Origin: Gayadomonas joobiniege G7
GTDB lineage: Bacteria > Pseudomonadota > Gammaproteobacteria > Enterobacterales > Alteromonadaceae
Reading direction: 5' to 3'
Length of the DNA stretch: 64,000 nt
Assembly: GCF_000300815.1 (NCBI RefSeq)
Contig: NZ_AMRX01000006.1
Coordinates: forward strand, 868,001-932,000
Shown: one piece after another, positions 1 through 11,350 of the stretch
How positions within the stretch are numbered: position 1 is the stretch's first letter
How the letters are laid out: every line of letters starts with the position of its first letter
The notes under the pieces: generated by a model
Seen by the model: the letters and a program-made list of their open reading frames with translations, nothing else
Databases searched by the model: none
What the model was told of the DNA's origin: nothing
Translations under genes and position numbers: made by a program

Positions 1-2844
1 AACTTGCTCTGGCCAAGGTGTGACTTTTTCAAACGCATTTTGCACTTCGTCTGGTTCAGTTGTTAACAGACCAAATAAGTCCGTTTGCCCAGCCAGTTGA
101 TTTTTAGCATGTTGCTCGGCCGCTTTCATGGCAGTATTTAACGATGCCATAATTGACGCTCGGTGCGGACCAAGGTTGTCCATCGCCCCTGCTTGCACCA
201 ACTTCTCTAAAACTCTACGGTTAATACGCTTTAGATCCACACGGGCACAAAAATCGAATAAGTCTTTAAATGCGCCACCATTTTGGCGCGCTTCGATAAT
301 GGCTTCTATCGGCCCTTCACCCACCCCTTTAATGGCACCAATGCCATATACAATTTCACCTTCGTCGTTCACGCTGAATTTGTATTGCCCTTGATTAACG
401 TCAGGCGGACAAATTTTGAGCCTCATGCGCTCGCATTCGTCGACCAAGGTGACCACTTTGTCTGTATTGTCCATATCGGCAGACATTACAGCCGCCATAA
501 ATTCAGCAGGATGATGTGTTTTTAACCATAAGGTTTGATAAGAAACCAGTGCGTAAGCCGCAGAGTGCGATTTGTTAAAACCATAACCGGCAAATTTTTC
601 TACCAGGTCAAAGATCTTCATTGCCAAATCGGGATCTATATTGTTATTTTTAGCCCCTTCAGCAAACGTTGACCTCTGTTTCGCCATTTCTTCGGGTTTC
701 TTTTTACCCATTGCACGACGCAATAAATCGGCTCCCCCCAGAGAATAACCCGCCATCACCTGAGCAATCTGCATGACCTGCTCTTGGTATAAAATGATAC
801 CGTATGTCGGTTCTAAAATGGGTTTTAAACATTCGTGCTGATATTCGGCGTCTGGATAAGAAATTTCTTCCCGGCCCCGTTTACGATCTATAAAGTTATC
901 AACCATACCTGATTGTAATGGTCCAGGCCTAAATAATGCGACCAATGCAATCATGTCTTCAAAACAATCTGGCTGTAGACGTTTAATCAAGTCTTTCATG
1001 CCACGTGATTCAAGCTGAAAGACGGCGGTTGTTTGATATTTTTTAAGTGTTATAAAACTTTCTTTGTCGTCTAATTCTATCGCGTTGATATCAACGAGTG
1101 GTTGATTGGTCTTGGCTAACTTTTCATTCGCCATATCAATCGCCCACTGCATTATGGTCAGGGTACGTAAACCCAAAAAGTCAAATTTAACTAAGCCTGC
1201 AGTTTCAACATCGTTTTTATCAAATTGTGTGACTGGCTGTTTACCTTCAGAATCGCAATACAAGGGCGCAAAATCAGTAATTGTTGTTGGTGATATAACT
1301 ACGCCCCCAGCATGTTTACCCGCGTTTCGCGTTGTCCCTTCTAAAATTCTCGCCATATCAATTAATGCACGAACTTCTTCATCGGCATCGTATAACTCAA
1401 CCAATCTAGGTTCGTTATCAAAGGCTTTTTGCAGTGTCATGCCCGGATCGGCAGGGATCAATTTTGATATACGATCAACAAAACCAAATGGGTGACCAAG
1501 CACTCGACCAACATCCCGCACCGCCGCTTTGGCCGCCATGGTTCCAAACGTAATGATCTGAGACACGGCATCACGGCCATATAGTTCGGCAACATGATCA
1601 ATCACCTCGTCCCGCCTGTCCATGCAAAAATCGATATCAAAATCTGGCATTGAAACCCGCTCAGGGTTCAAAAATCGCTCAAATAGTAAATCAAACTCCA
1701 ATGGGTCGAGATCGGTTATTTTTAACGCATAAGCAACCAGGGAGCCGGCTCCTGAACCTCTTCCGGGTCCAACAGGGATGTTATTGTCTTTACTCCACTG
1801 AATAAACTCCATTACAATCAAAAAATAACCAGGAAATCCCATCTGGTTAATACAGTCAAGTTCTATCTGTAAGCGCTCATCATATTCCGGCCGTTTTTCA
1901 GCACGCTCTTTTTCGTCTTTAAATAAAAACTCTAATCTTTCTTCTAAACCTTCGCGCGAAACTTTAACTAAATAGTCGGCTTCGCTAAGTCCATCCGTTG
2001 GGCAATTTGGCAAAAAGTATTTTCCCAATTGCACTTCAACATTACATCGTTTAGCAATTTCAACTGTGTTTTCAATCGCTTCAGGAATGTCTGAAAAAAC
2101 CTCTATCATCTCTTCGCTGCTGCGGAAATATTGCTGTTTAGAATACCGTTTTGGACGTTTTTTATCATCTAACGTATAACCATCATAAATGGCAACACGA
2201 ATTTCATGCGCGTCAAAATCTTCTGGTTCTAAAAAAACCACTTCATTCGTGGCTACAACTGGCCACTCATATTTTTCGGCCCATTTAACGGCTTCATGCA
2301 AGTAGCTTTCTTCATCTTTGCGACCTGTTCGAATTAACTCAATATAATAATGATCATCAAAGTGAGTTTGGTAAAATTCATTTATTTTGTCGGCCATCCG
2401 GTAGTTGCCTTTCAGCAAGGCCATCCCCAGATCGCCTTCCCGCGCTCCGGATAAAAGGATTAACCCTTCTTTATATTTTGCAAGCCAAGCTTGTTCAACG
2501 ACTGGCCTGTCATTGATAGAACCACGTAAATAGGCATCGGAAATTAAACGAGTCAGGTTTTTATAACCAACTTTGTTTTTGGCTAACACGGTTAGGCGGT
2601 AGAGATCATCACCAGTTGTTTCGCTGCGAAACCATAAATCGGCCCCTATGATAGGTTTAATACCGGCACCGTTAGCCTGGGTATAAAAACGTACCAAACC
2701 ACATAAGTTGTTTTGATCTGTGATCGCGATTGCAGGCATCTGTTGTTCTAACGTTTTTTGAATGATAGGTTTGGTTTTCGCCAAACCATCCACCATCGAA
2801 AAATCAGAATGCACTCGTAAATGAATAAAGTTTGCCTGCGTCAT
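1..2844 (-). CDS. dnaE: DNA polymerase III alpha subunit (3' part cut by window edge)
   Basis: Catalytic subunit of the replicative polymerase III core. The reading frame starts at the ATG at 2844 and stays open for 948 codons to base 1, so about four fifths of a roughly 1160-residue family protein is present and the C-terminal part lies outside. The N-terminal PHP domain begins with an HLRVHSDFS-type motif. The palm motif [12 protein letters not shown] (around 1613-1648, near residue 400) carries the first two catalytic aspartates, and VKFDFLGL (around 1165-1190) carries the third. The start overlaps the rnhB stop by four bases (ATGA), so the two are probably translationally coupled. It is the last visible gene of the lpx-rnhB-dnaE block. 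Confidence 0.97.
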   Translation of the reverse strand, partial: MTQANFIHLRVHSDFSMVDGLAKTKPIIQKTLEQQMPAIAITDQNNLCGLVRFYTQANGAGIKPIIGADLWFRSETTGDDLYRLTVLAKNKVGYKNLTRLISDAYLRGSINDRPVVEQAWLAKYKEGLILLSGAREGDLGMALLKGNYRMADKINEFYQTHFDDHYYIELIRTGRKDEESYLHEAVKWAEKYEWPVVATNEVVFLEPEDFDAHEIRVAIYDGYTLDDKKRPKRYSKQQYFRSSEEMIEVFSDIPEAIENTVEIAKRCNVEVQLGKYFLPNCPTDGLSEADYLVKVSREGLEERLEFLFKDEKERAEKRPEYDERLQIELDCINQMGFPGYFLIVMEFIQWSKDNNIPVGPGRGSGAGSLVAYALKITDLDPLEFDLLFERFLNPERVSMPDFDIDFCMDRRDEVIDHVAELYGRDAVSQIITFGTMAAKAAVRDVGRVLGHPFGFVDRISKLIPADPGMTLQKAFDNEPRLVELYDADEEVRALIDMARILEGTTRNAGKHAGGVVISPTTITDFAPLYCDSEGKQPVTQFDKNDVETAGLVKFDFLGLRTLTIMQWAIDMANEKLAKTNQPLVDINAIELDDKESFITLKKYQTTAVFQLESRGMKDLIKRLQPDCFEDMIALVALFRPGPLQSGMVDNFIDRKRGREEISYPDAEYQHECLKPILEPTYGIILYQEQVMQIAQVMAGYSLGGADLLRRAMGKKKPEEMAKQRSTFAEGAKNNNIDPDLAMKIFDLVEKFAGYGFNKSHSAAYALVSYQTLWLKTHHPAEFMAAVMSADMDNTDKVVTLVDECERMRLKICPPDVNQGQYKFSVNDEGEIVYGIGAIKGVGEGPIEAIIEARQNGGAFKDLFDFCARVDLKRINRRVLEKLVQAGAMDNLGPHRASIMASLNTAMKAAEQHAKNQLAGQTDLFGLLTTEPDEVQNAFEKVTPWPEQV

Positions 2845-3452
2845 TTATCTGCCTCTGCCATTAATAAACGAATCGGTTTAAAGGTTTTTCGGTATTCGGG
2901 TAGAATAGTTAACTCAGCTAATAAAGCTAGATGTTCTTTAGTTGGGTAACCTTTATGGCGCTCAAAGCCGTATGCTGGGTATTTTTCAGCCAGTGCCAAC
3001 ATTTCGCGGTCACGAGCTTGTTTAGCTAAAATCGACGCAGCGCTAATAGCCGCAACTTTGTCATCACCTTTAACAACAGGCTGCGCCGGACAAGCGAGTT
3101 TTGGTAGCCGGTTGCCATCTACGAGCGCGATATCAAATGGTATAGTTAACGCCTCTACCGCCCTTTGCATCGCCAACATGCTCGCATGGAGTATATTTAA
3201 CTCATCTATTTCGGCAGGCGAAGCACTGGCAACCGCCCAGCCTAAGGCATGCGTTTTAATGAGTGTTTCTAATTCGCTACGCTTTTTAAAGGATAATTTT
3301 TTAGAGTCTTTTAAACCAACTATCGGATGTGTAGGATTTAAAACAACCGCAGCCGCAACCACAGAGCCAACGAGTGGTCCACGACCTACTTCATCAACAC
3401 CTGCAACCAATAATTTGGCATCCAGTTGATTAATATCAAATTCAGTTTGCAT
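2841..3452 (-). CDS. rnhB: Ribonuclease HII
   Basis: Removes RNA from RNA-DNA hybrids and nicks at single misincorporated ribonucleotides. The protein has 203 residues, the usual length. The N-terminal motif [12 protein letters not shown] carries the paired Asp-Glu of the active site, followed by DSKKLS and ALVDGNRLP, which holds a further catalytic aspartate. It overlaps lpxB by 11 bases upstream and dnaE by 4 bases downstream, consistent with one transcript. The lpxB-rnhB-dnaE order is conserved in gammaproteobacteria. Confidence 0.97.
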   Translation of the reverse strand: MQTEFDINQLDAKLLVAGVDEVGRGPLVGSVVAAAVVLNPTHPIVGLKDSKKLSFKKRSELETLIKTHALGWAVASASPAEIDELNILHASMLAMQRAVEALTIPFDIALVDGNRLPKLACPAQPVVKGDDKVAAISAASILAKQARDREMLALAEKYPAYGFERHKGYPTKEHLALLAELTILPEYRKTFKPIRLLMAEADK

Positions 3453-4593
3453 CGATTAACTTTTTAACAGCTTGTGCGGCCACTAGGCCAGCATTTTGTT
3501 TTAAGGTGGTATGAATATATTCAAAATCGGCTTTTTGCTGACTATTTTCACCGCTAAGTGCAATCTCAATATGCTCAGCAATGGCCTGCGGGCTTACTTC
3601 GTCCTGCAATAATTCAGGGATGGTCTGGTGCCCTGTGATTAAGTTTGGCAAGCTAAAGTATTTAACCTTTACCAGACGTTTAAATATTTGATATGAGAGC
3701 TTTTTAAAGCGATAACATGCAACCATAGGCGTTTTGCTTAACGCCCCTTCTAGGGTGGCTGTGCCAGACGCTATCATAATGGCATCAGCGGCCGCCATTA
3801 ACTCGCGCGCTTGGCCATCAATAATAGTTAACTTAAAGTCAACTGACTGCGCAGCGAGGATACTTTTAATTTGCTGCTTACGCCGCTCATTTGCTGCCGC
3901 ACAAACAAAGTGCCGTTGTGGCTCTTGTTTAGCTAACCGTTGGCAAGCCTGGATAAAATCCGGTGCCAGCAATTCAACTTCTGCCTTGCGACTACCCGGT
4001 AACACGGCAATTAATTGCCCATCAGCCGGTAAATTTAATTGTTGGCGAACTTGCTTTTTATCAATTTTTTCACTGATTTGATCAGCAAGCGTATGACCAA
4101 CAAACTCACAGGGTACTTGGTATTTGTCGTAAAAGGATTTTTCAAACGGCAATAAAACCAGCACTTTGTCAACCGCACGTTTAACTTTAAAAACTCGCTT
4201 TTGTCGCCACGCCCATATCGAAGGACTCACATAATGAAGTGTTTTTATCCCTGATGTTTTTAGTTTTTCTTCTAAAGTAAGATTAAAATCAGGCGCATCA
4301 ACGCCTATAAATACATCGGGAGGGTTTTGTCGCCAATATTTTACCAACTGGCGGCGAATAGAAAGTAAACGAGGGAGCCGACCTAAAACTTCAACCAGGC
4401 CCATGACTGATAACTCTTCTAAATCAAAAAGTTTATTAATGCCTTGCGCTTGCATCAAGGGCCCTGCAACCCCTTCAAATTCAACATCAATGTCTGCTTC
4501 GGCCATCAATTGCCGAAATGATTGCATAAAATTGGCCGCCAAAATGTCGCCAGAGGCTTCTCCGGCAACAATACCTACACGAACACTTTTCAT
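3442..4593 (-). CDS. lpxB: Lipid-A-disaccharide synthase
   Basis: Glycosyltransferase of the Raetz pathway that joins UDP-2,3-diacylglucosamine and lipid X into the lipid A disaccharide at the inner face of the cytoplasmic membrane. It has 383 residues, as expected. The N-terminal [13 protein letters not shown] motif and the LPGSRKAEV segment (near residue 200) are characteristic of this GT-B family. The start codon directly abuts the lpxA stop, and the 3' end overlaps rnhB by 11 bases. Confidence 0.97.
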   Translation of the reverse strand: MKSVRVGIVAGEASGDILAANFMQSFRQLMAEADIDVEFEGVAGPLMQAQGINKLFDLEELSVMGLVEVLGRLPRLLSIRRQLVKYWRQNPPDVFIGVDAPDFNLTLEEKLKTSGIKTLHYVSPSIWAWRQKRVFKVKRAVDKVLVLLPFEKSFYDKYQVPCEFVGHTLADQISEKIDKKQVRQQLNLPADGQLIAVLPGSRKAEVELLAPDFIQACQRLAKQEPQRHFVCAAANERRKQQIKSILAAQSVDFKLTIIDGQARELMAAADAIMIASGTATLEGALSKTPMVACYRFKKLSYQIFKRLVKVKYFSLPNLITGHQTIPELLQDEVSPQAIAEHIEIALSGENSQQKADFEYIHTTLKQNAGLVAAQAVKKLIDAN

Positions 4594-5364
4594 TTAACGA
4601 ATGATACCGCGAGATGATACGGCTAAAAAGTCGGTGATTAACTTAACCGGCTCATGCTGCTTCGCCAGTTCGTTTAATTCAGCTTTCGCATTTTCAAGGG
4701 TTAGACCACTTCGATAAATCAGTTTATAGGCCTTTTTAAGTGCCGAAATATCTGTAGCTGAATATCCACGGCGGCGCAAGCCTTCGCTATTAATGCCATG
4801 CGGCACAGCGTTTTGCCCGGCGGCCATTAAATAGGGCAAAACGTCTTTAACGACAACAGAACCAACCCCGCAAAACGAAAAACTCCCAATCTTACAAAAT
4901 TGGTGAACGCCAGTAAAACCGCCTAAAATAGCTCCGTTACCCACTTCTACGTGACCTGCCAAAGTTGCATTATTAGCCAATATATTATTGTCACCGACAA
5001 TACAGTCATGTGCCACATGCACATAAGCCATTAGCAGGTTTCCACTGCCAATTTTAGTTAAGCTGTCATCTTGCACTGTACCACGATGAATAGTGACAGA
5101 TTCGCGGATCACATTGTTATCACCGATTTCTAAACGAGTCGGTTCACCTTTGTACTTTTTGTCCTGACATTCTTCCCCGACTGATGCAAATTGAAAAATT
5201 CGATTATTTTTCCCAATTTTGCATGGGCCTTTAATGACCACGTGTGACCCAATTTGAGTACCATCGGCGATCTCAACTTGATCACCTATGTAAGCCCAAG
5301 GTCCAACGCTAACATTGGCACCGAGTTTAGCACCTGGTTCTACAATGGCAGTTTCATGAATCAC
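4594..5364 (-). CDS. lpxA: UDP-N-acetylglucosamine acyltransferase
   Basis: First enzyme of lipid A synthesis: transfers 3-hydroxyacyl from ACP to UDP-GlcNAc. The 256-residue protein consists mostly of hexapeptide repeats forming a left-handed beta-helix, with [11 protein letters not shown] containing the expected catalytic histidine near residue 120, and the C-terminal EGLRRRGYS signature. It lies two bases after fabZ and directly against lpxB, in the conserved lpxD-fabZ-lpxA-lpxB order. Confidence 0.97.
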   Translation of the reverse strand: MIHETAIVEPGAKLGANVSVGPWAYIGDQVEIADGTQIGSHVVIKGPCKIGKNNRIFQFASVGEECQDKKYKGEPTRLEIGDNNVIRESVTIHRGTVQDDSLTKIGSGNLLMAYVHVAHDCIVGDNNILANNATLAGHVEVGNGAILGGFTGVHQFCKIGSFSFCGVGSVVVKDVLPYLMAAGQNAVPHGINSEGLRRRGYSATDISALKKAYKLIYRSGLTLENAKAELNELAKQHEPVKLITDFLAVSSRGIIR

Positions 5365-5366
5365 AA

Positions 5367-5834
5367 TTACATTACCCGTCTAGCACACATGATGTCGGCA
5401 GCACAAACCACTTTGCCATCGACTTTTGCTTCACAATCAAATTTCCAGATGCCTTTGCGTTCTTTGACAAAATTAGCATGTAAATGCAATTGGTCACCTG
5501 GTGTTACCGGCTGCTTAAAACGCACGTTATCAATACCGGCTAATAAATATAGTTCGTCTTGACTGGCGACTCTGTCCGGGTCATCTTGCATAGATTTAAA
5601 ACCTAAAACACCAGTCGCTTGAGCTAAGGCTTCAACAATTAATACTCCCGGAAAAATAGGTTTATCCGGAAAGTGACCCGTAAAGATAGGCTCATTAACG
5701 GTGATATTTTTATACCCATGTAGATAATCAAGTGGTTTGTAATCTACAACACGATCAATTAATAAAAATGGATAGCGGTGCGGTAAAAGTGTAAATATCT
5801 CTTGAATATCTATTGAGTTAAGTTCATTAGTCAA
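5367..5834 (-). CDS. fabZ: 3-hydroxyacyl-ACP dehydratase FabZ
   Basis: Dehydrates beta-hydroxyacyl-ACP in fatty acid elongation, competing with LpxA and LpxD for hydroxyacyl-ACP. The protein has 155 residues with the hot-dog fold signature: [13 protein letters not shown] near the N-terminus, and [11 protein letters not shown] with its catalytic histidine, followed by EALAQ carrying the catalytic glutamate. A 75-base gap separates it from lpxD upstream, in which I recognise no distinct signal. Confidence 0.97.
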   Translation of the reverse strand: MTNELNSIDIQEIFTLLPHRYPFLLIDRVVDYKPLDYLHGYKNITVNEPIFTGHFPDKPIFPGVLIVEALAQATGVLGFKSMQDDPDRVASQDELYLLAGIDNVRFKQPVTPGDQLHLHANFVKERKGIWKFDCEAKVDGKVVCAADIMCARRVM

Positions 5835-5909
5835 AACGAAAATTCCTGTTCATCATTTTTTTATTGGTCGCATTATATATGTCATCAACAATATTTGCGA
5901 TATTTTAAC

Positions 5910-6944
5910 TTAATCGCGTGTTTTTAACGCGGCTAATTCTGCCTCTAGGGCTTTTACTTTATTAAATAAAGTTTCAACTTTCCGTAACCGAGCGGTATTT
6001 TTTCGCCAACTTAAATTGTCGGTCGCAGGCATACCCGAAGAATAAACGCCGGGTTTTTCTATTGATTGAGTCACCATTGTCATACCAGTAAAATGAACAT
6101 CATCAGTAATATTGATATGCCCATTAATGCCAACATTTCCGGCTATGGTACAGCGTTTACCTATGGTGGTACTTCCAGCGATGCCTGTATTGGCTGCAAT
6201 GGCAGAATTTTCACCTATGCTAACGTTGTGGGCAATATGAACCTTATTGTCAATTATTACACCGTTAGCAATTAGGGTATCGTTAAGCGCCCCCCGGTCT
6301 ATGGTGGTCCCGGCGCCTATTTCGACCCTATCGCCGATTATCACTCGACCTACTTGAGGAATTTTAACCCACTGAGATTTTTCGTTCGCATAACCAAAGC
6401 CATCGGATCCGATCACAGCGTTGCTGTGAATGATACAGTCTGCACCAATTTCGACCGCATGATAAATGCTGGCATTGGCATAAACTTTAGTGTTAGCGCC
6501 AATTTTAGCCCCTTCACCAACAAAAACCCCGGCCCCAATTTGGCAGCCCGACGCAATTTTTGCACCGGCACTGATCACAGCAAAATCACCAATATGGCAA
6601 TCACTCGCCACTTCGGCAGTTTTATCAATACTCGCATTTGCGCTAATACCACAAGCTATCGCTGGGGTGGTATCAAACAATTGACAGACCTTAGCGTAAA
6701 TTAAATAAGGATTATCATGGATTAAACAGTTCCCATTAAATAACTCGTGGTCTTCTGCTTTTAAAATCACCGCGCCCGCTTGACTGTCAGCAAGTTGAGC
6801 CTGATACTTTTTGTCTTTGTAAAAAGTAATTTGGCTGTGGTCCGCACCAGATAAGTCGGCCACAGCACACACAGAGTGCGCCGCATTCCCTTTTAATTCA
6901 CTGCCAGTTAATTCAGCGAGTTGAGCCAGAGTGAAACTGGCCAT
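5910..6944 (-). CDS. lpxD: UDP-3-O-acylglucosamine N-acyltransferase
   Basis: Third step of lipid A synthesis: N-acylates UDP-3-O-acyl-glucosamine. The 344-residue protein has an N-terminal uridine-binding domain, a central left-handed beta-helix of hexapeptide repeats, and a short helical C-terminus (KVETLFNKVKALEAEL) typical of LpxD. The segment DNKVHIAHNVSIGEN holds the conserved catalytic histidine. The start codon overlaps the skp stop by one base (TAATG), indicating coupling. Confidence 0.97.
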   Translation of the reverse strand: MASFTLAQLAELTGSELKGNAAHSVCAVADLSGADHSQITFYKDKKYQAQLADSQAGAVILKAEDHELFNGNCLIHDNPYLIYAKVCQLFDTTPAIACGISANASIDKTAEVASDCHIGDFAVISAGAKIASGCQIGAGVFVGEGAKIGANTKVYANASIYHAVEIGADCIIHSNAVIGSDGFGYANEKSQWVKIPQVGRVIIGDRVEIGAGTTIDRGALNDTLIANGVIIDNKVHIAHNVSIGENSAIAANTGIAGSTTIGKRCTIAGNVGINGHINITDDVHFTGMTMVTQSIEKPGVYSSGMPATDNLSWRKNTARLRKVETLFNKVKALEAELAALKTRD

Positions 6945-7462
6945 TATTTCATTTTACTCACAGCATCAACAACTTTTTGCGATAGATTGTTGGCATCATC
7001 ATCTAAATACACAACAGCAGAGCTTTGTAAAATGATGTCATAATTTTCTTTTTCGCCAATGCTATCTACTGACTTTTTAATCATGCTGACTAAGCGATTT
7101 TGTTCTTCAGCCTTTCGACGACGTAATTCAGCATCTAAAGGTTTGGCTTTTTCTTGATATTGAGTACCCAATTCACGGATTTTACCATCAATTTCATTTT
7201 TCTGAGCTTCACTCAAGGTTGCCCCTTCACGTTGCTTCTTATCCATATAATACTTGATGTCGTTTTGCAGACGCTGAATCTCTTCAATACGATCTTTAAA
7301 CTCAGCATTAATGGTATTTTCAATTGCTGCGGCTTGCGGTAACTGTTGAAAAACAGCTTGTACATCAATTACACCAATTTTTTGTGCTGCGTTGGCTTGT
7401 AAACTAAAAAAGCCGGCTGCCAATGTTACTAACAAAGCGGCAGCTTTATTATATTTTTTCAT
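6944..7462 (-). CDS. skp: Periplasmic chaperone Skp/OmpH
   Basis: Trimeric periplasmic holdase that carries unfolded outer-membrane proteins to the BAM machinery. I place the start at the ATG at 7462 because AGGAG stands just upstream and the next residues form a signal peptide (MKKYNKAAALLVTLAAG... ending ANA-A). A longer frame would run into the bamA 3' end. The mature part is the expected charged coiled-coil (about 150 residues) with the conserved IGVIDVQAVF start. It follows bamA by 16 bases, the normal gammaproteobacterial order. Confidence 0.95.
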   Translation of the reverse strand: MKKYNKAAALLVTLAAGFFSLQANAAQKIGVIDVQAVFQQLPQAAAIENTINAEFKDRIEEIQRLQNDIKYYMDKKQREGATLSEAQKNEIDGKIRELGTQYQEKAKPLDAELRRRKAEEQNRLVSMIKKSVDSIGEKENYDIILQSSAVVYLDDDANNLSQKVVDAVSKMK

Positions 7463-7478
7463 AAAAACTCCTAAAAAA

Positions 7479-9980
7479 TTAAAAGGTCTGGCCAATATTA
7501 AAGCTGAAGAATTTAGTATCGTCATCAGAGAACTTCTTCAGTGGTTTTGCAAAACTAAATACAATTGGACCCATTGGCGAGATCCATTGTACTGACAACC
7601 CAGCAGAGGCACGGAAGCGTTCTGGATCGGCATAGTCTGCCAGTTTTGCACGTTCGGAAGCTTGTAGGTCATTGTACAAGTCTAGATCAAATTCTGTATC
7701 CCACACGTTACCCGCATCGATAAAAAAGCTCGGACGCAAAGAATTAGACTCTTCTTCGGTAAACGGAATCGGAAAAATCAACTCTAAGGTTCCCAAAAGC
7801 TGCGCGTTACCACCATTAGAGATCGCATTGCTACCATTGCGGGTATACATCTGAATGCTGTCGAATTCAGGACCTAACAAAATATTTTCTGTCTCACCAC
7901 TCGCATCAGGGATACCAGTCGTTGTAGATGATTGACGGTAGAAGAGTTTAGGACCAACAACATTATTTTCGAACCCTCGCATGGTCGAAGAACCACCTGC
8001 ACGGAACATTTCCCATATTGGCAGGACATGGTCATTACCATTCACATCACCATAACCGTTCGCATATCCAAAAGACGCTTTGGTCATTAACACCCAGCGG
8101 TGATCACGACTTAGCGTAAAATAATGTCTGTCTTCAGCCGTAAATTTAAAAAACTGAGCGTCTGACCCTGGTACTGCGATCTTAAAACCAACATTTTGAC
8201 TGTAACCCGCAGTTGGAAATAAACCACGGTTTAACGTTGAGCGTAACCAGTTAATATTAAACTCGTAATTATCAAATACTAGCTGGTTATTACGGTTGCC
8301 CGGGTCAGTATAGATAGAATAAAAGTTTTTAATTTGTTCAGACGGCTGTGAAATGTTAGACATTTCATTGTGTAAATAACCCACACCATAATTTAGGCGA
8401 CTAATTTCATCAAGTGGATAACCTATCGTCAAACGACCACTGATTCGGCTTAATTCATAATCTTCTGAGTTAGAGAAGCTGTTACCATAATCCAGCTCAC
8501 TGTAACTTAAAGAACCGCCCAAACTCACACCATCTACGGTAAAGTATGGGTCAGTAAAACTTAAACTCACCTGACGCGAATAACTATAAGTGTTTACATT
8601 AATACCAACACTGTTACCTGTGCCTAAAAAGTTTTGTTGTTGAACGCCTAACTGTAAACTTAACCCCGTTAAGTCACCATAACCCACCCCTGCGGTAAAT
8701 GAACCTGAAGGACGTTCGGTCACACTAAATACAACGTCAACTAAATCCTCTTGACCCGGTACTTTAGTGGTTTCATAGTTAACATTTTCGATATACGGCA
8801 ACCGTGCTAATCGCGCTTTAGACGACTCTAACAAACGGTTAGACAGCCAACTGCCTTCAAACTGTCGTAATTCTCGGCGCAGAACTTCATCATCTGTTAC
8901 ACCATTACCCACAAAATCAATCCGACGAACGTTAATTCGTTTACCTGGGGTCACAGAAATTGTCAGAGATACCTCTTTGTTTTCGTCATCAATATCTGGA
9001 ATGGTTTTAACTTCTGGATATGCATAACCAAAAGCACCTAAATAGTTACTAATGGTTTCTTCAGCGTAGGTGATTGCAGCCGCGTTATAAAATGCGCCTT
9101 CACGGATGGGCACCATGGCTTTAATCGCCCGATCGAGGCCAACCATATCACCAATAAAAGAAACGTCTTTTATTTTGTATTTTTCGCCTTCGGTTACATT
9201 TAACGTAACGTAAACTTGCTCTCGGTCTGGTGTTAACGAGACCTGAGTCGAATCCACTGCAAAACGAACATAACCTTTGTCTTTATAAAAAGATTCTAAG
9301 GTTTCTATATCGCCAGAAATTGCTTGTTTTTGATATCTGTCGTTTGCTAAAAAACGCCACCAAGGTAAGTCATATTCAGACTCAAACAAGTCTAAAAGTT
9401 CAGCGTCCGAATAGAGTTGGTTGCCGACTAGGTTAATTTGTTTAACTTTAGCCGCATCCCCTTCGCTGAACTCAAAAGTTAACTTCACTCGTTTACGCGG
9501 CAAGTGGCTAATTTTCGCAGTCACTTTGGCATTATATTTACCAATACTCTGATAAAAGTCTTCAAGACCTTTTTCTAACTGAATTAACGTGGTTTTATCT
9601 AGGGTTTCGCCAACACGGATATTTTGATCGTCTAAATTTTCTTTTAACTGCTCTTCTTTGACGTCTTTGTTGCCATCAAATTCTATTTCGGCAATCGTTG
9701 GGCGTTCAGACACTTTTAAAATAAGTGTATTGCCTTCTCGATATGCTTGAATATCATCAAAGTGGCCAGATGCAAACAATGACTTGATTGTCTGAGACAA
9801 ACGAAAGTCACTCAATTTATCGCCAATTTGCACCGGGATATAGGTTAAAGAGGCGCCTAACGCAACTCTTTGTAATCCGTTAACCTGAATATCTTCGATG
9901 ATAAATTCTTCGATAGCAGCAGCTTTTCCTGAAAATACCAAAGCGACAGCGGACGCTATAATTGATTTTTTTATTGTCAT
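7479..9980 (-). CDS. bamA: Outer-membrane protein assembly factor BamA
   Basis: Central Omp85 subunit of the BAM complex that folds and inserts outer-membrane beta-barrels. The 833-residue protein has a signal peptide (cleavage after AAA or nearby), five POTRA repeats over about residues 25-425 and a C-terminal 16-strand barrel. The MRGFENN segment matches the conserved (V/I)RGF loop motif, and the chain ends in FNIGQTF with a terminal phenylalanine, the usual barrel signal. It sits between rseP and skp as in relatives. Confidence 0.98.
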   Translation of the reverse strand: MTIKKSIIASAVALVFSGKAAAIEEFIIEDIQVNGLQRVALGASLTYIPVQIGDKLSDFRLSQTIKSLFASGHFDDIQAYREGNTLILKVSERPTIAEIEFDGNKDVKEEQLKENLDDQNIRVGETLDKTTLIQLEKGLEDFYQSIGKYNAKVTAKISHLPRKRVKLTFEFSEGDAAKVKQINLVGNQLYSDAELLDLFESEYDLPWWRFLANDRYQKQAISGDIETLESFYKDKGYVRFAVDSTQVSLTPDREQVYVTLNVTEGEKYKIKDVSFIGDMVGLDRAIKAMVPIREGAFYNAAAITYAEETISNYLGAFGYAYPEVKTIPDIDDENKEVSLTISVTPGKRINVRRIDFVGNGVTDDEVLRRELRQFEGSWLSNRLLESSKARLARLPYIENVNYETTKVPGQEDLVDVVFSVTERPSGSFTAGVGYGDLTGLSLQLGVQQQNFLGTGNSVGINVNTYSYSRQVSLSFTDPYFTVDGVSLGGSLSYSELDYGNSFSNSEDYELSRISGRLTIGYPLDEISRLNYGVGYLHNEMSNISQPSEQIKNFYSIYTDPGNRNNQLVFDNYEFNINWLRSTLNRGLFPTAGYSQNVGFKIAVPGSDAQFFKFTAEDRHYFTLSRDHRWVLMTKASFGYANGYGDVNGNDHVLPIWEMFRAGGSSTMRGFENNVVGPKLFYRQSSTTTGIPDASGETENILLGPEFDSIQMYTRNGSNAISNGGNAQLLGTLELIFPIPFTEEESNSLRPSFFIDAGNVWDTEFDLDLYNDLQASERAKLADYADPERFRASAGLSVQWISPMGPIVFSFAKPLKKFSDDDTKFFSFNIGQTF

Positions 9981-10000
9981 TCGAAAACTCAGTTATTCTC

Positions 10001-11350
10001 TCACCAACGAGATAAATCATTTAAAATGGCGACTGACATCAAGCAAAAAATAAGTGCAGCACCTATTCTAAACCCAATTTCCTGTATTTTTTCCGGTACA
10101 GGTTTACCAGTCACAAACTCTATAAAGTAATAAACTAAATGGCCACCATCAAGTACAGGTAAAGGTAATAAATTAATTATGCCTAAATTGACACTAATTA
10201 ACGCCAAAAAGCTCAAAAAATAAACCACACCTAAACCTGCCGACTGACCGGCACCCTGCGCAATTGAGATTGGACCGCTTAATGATTTATAAGACACATC
10301 GCCGGTCACCAGTTTTTCGATCATAGAAAAACTTAAAGTAATCAATCGCCAAGTATTCAAGGTGGCTTCATGCAAAGAATCTATTACCGAAAAACTATGG
10401 TTAAAACGGTATTCGTCCGGCCATTGACCAACTTCAGGGGCAACCCCTAGATAGCCAATTGATTCAGCATTGCGTTTTCTGACGCCTGTTTGCAACGAAA
10501 GTTCAAGTTCACTGCCGTCTCTTTCGATCAATAGCTTAACATTTTGCTCAGGGTGTTCGGCTATCCATTTGGATATTTTTTCCCAATCAAAGCGCTTACC
10601 TTCGCCAAAAGCTAAAATTCTGTCACCGACTTTTAATCCGCCTTTTTCGGCTGGGCTACCTTCAGCGACCTGCACTATTTTATTGCTCACTTCAGGACGA
10701 TAAGGTTTTAACCCTAATGCACTGATCAAATTACCTTTTTCAACGTCAAAGTGCCAATCTTTAAGATTTAATGTATGTTTAATAGGCTGACTATTTGATG
10801 GTCGCAAGATACTTATTTGCATATCCTTGTCACCTATTGCATCCATCAATTCTAAATTAACTTGTTGCCAAGTCAGTGTTTTATGGCCATTAACTGAGAC
10901 AATTTGATCACCGCTCTGCAAGCCACTGGCACTGGCCGGAGATGACTGCGTAATACCGCCTAAAACAGGTTTGACTTCAGGCACGCCAATCATATACATG
11001 CCCCACAGTGCAACAATTGCAAATAATAAATTTGCCAATGGGCCAGCTGCAACTACAGCAATACGTTGTAACACAGGGCGGCGGTTAAAGGCTAAATGAG
11101 CTTCTTCAGCTTTAACAGAGTCAACCCGCTCATCTAACATGCGCACATACCCCCCAAAAGGCAGTGCAGCAATCACAAACTCGACCCCGTCTTTATTGGT
11201 CCAACGCCATAAGGGTTTCCCAAAACCAACCGAAAACCTTAATACTTTAACACCACACCAGCGAGCGACTTTATAATGACCATATTCATGTATGGTAACC
11301 AATACACTGATGGCGATAATAAAGGAAATTAAATTCCAGATAATACTCAT
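10001..11350 (-). CDS. rseP: Site-2 intramembrane zinc protease RseP
   Basis: Cleaves the anti-sigma factor RseA within the membrane to release the envelope-stress sigma factor. The protein has 449 residues. The first membrane segment carries the zinc motif HEYGH, two PDZ domains occupy roughly residues 115-310, and a C-terminal membrane segment contains LPLPVLDGGHL, the second metal-binding motif. The start overlaps the dxr stop by one base (TAATG). Confidence 0.97.
   Translation of the reverse strand: MSIIWNLISFIIAISVLVTIHEYGHYKVARWCGVKVLRFSVGFGKPLWRWTNKDGVEFVIAALPFGGYVRMLDERVDSVKAEEAHLAFNRRPVLQRIAVVAAGPLANLLFAIVALWGMYMIGVPEVKPVLGGITQSSPASASGLQSGDQIVSVNGHKTLTWQQVNLELMDAIGDKDMQISILRPSNSQPIKHTLNLKDWHFDVEKGNLISALGLKPYRPEVSNKIVQVAEGSPAEKGGLKVGDRILAFGEGKRFDWEKISKWIAEHPEQNVKLLIERDGSELELSLQTGVRKRNAESIGYLGVAPEVGQWPDEYRFNHSFSVIDSLHEATLNTWRLITLSFSMIEKLVTGDVSYKSLSGPISIAQGAGQSAGLGVVYFLSFLALISVNLGIINLLPLPVLDGGHLVYYFIEFVTGKPVPEKIQEIGFRIGAALIFCLMSVAILNDLSRW

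Noticed and set aside
3058-3429. Plus-strand frame antisense to rnhB
   Set aside because: Shadow of a confidently identified gene; Ser/Thr/Ala-rich without family resemblance.
7463-7525. Upstream extension of skp into bamA
   Set aside because: The Shine-Dalgarno AGGAG and signal peptide fix the start at 7462.
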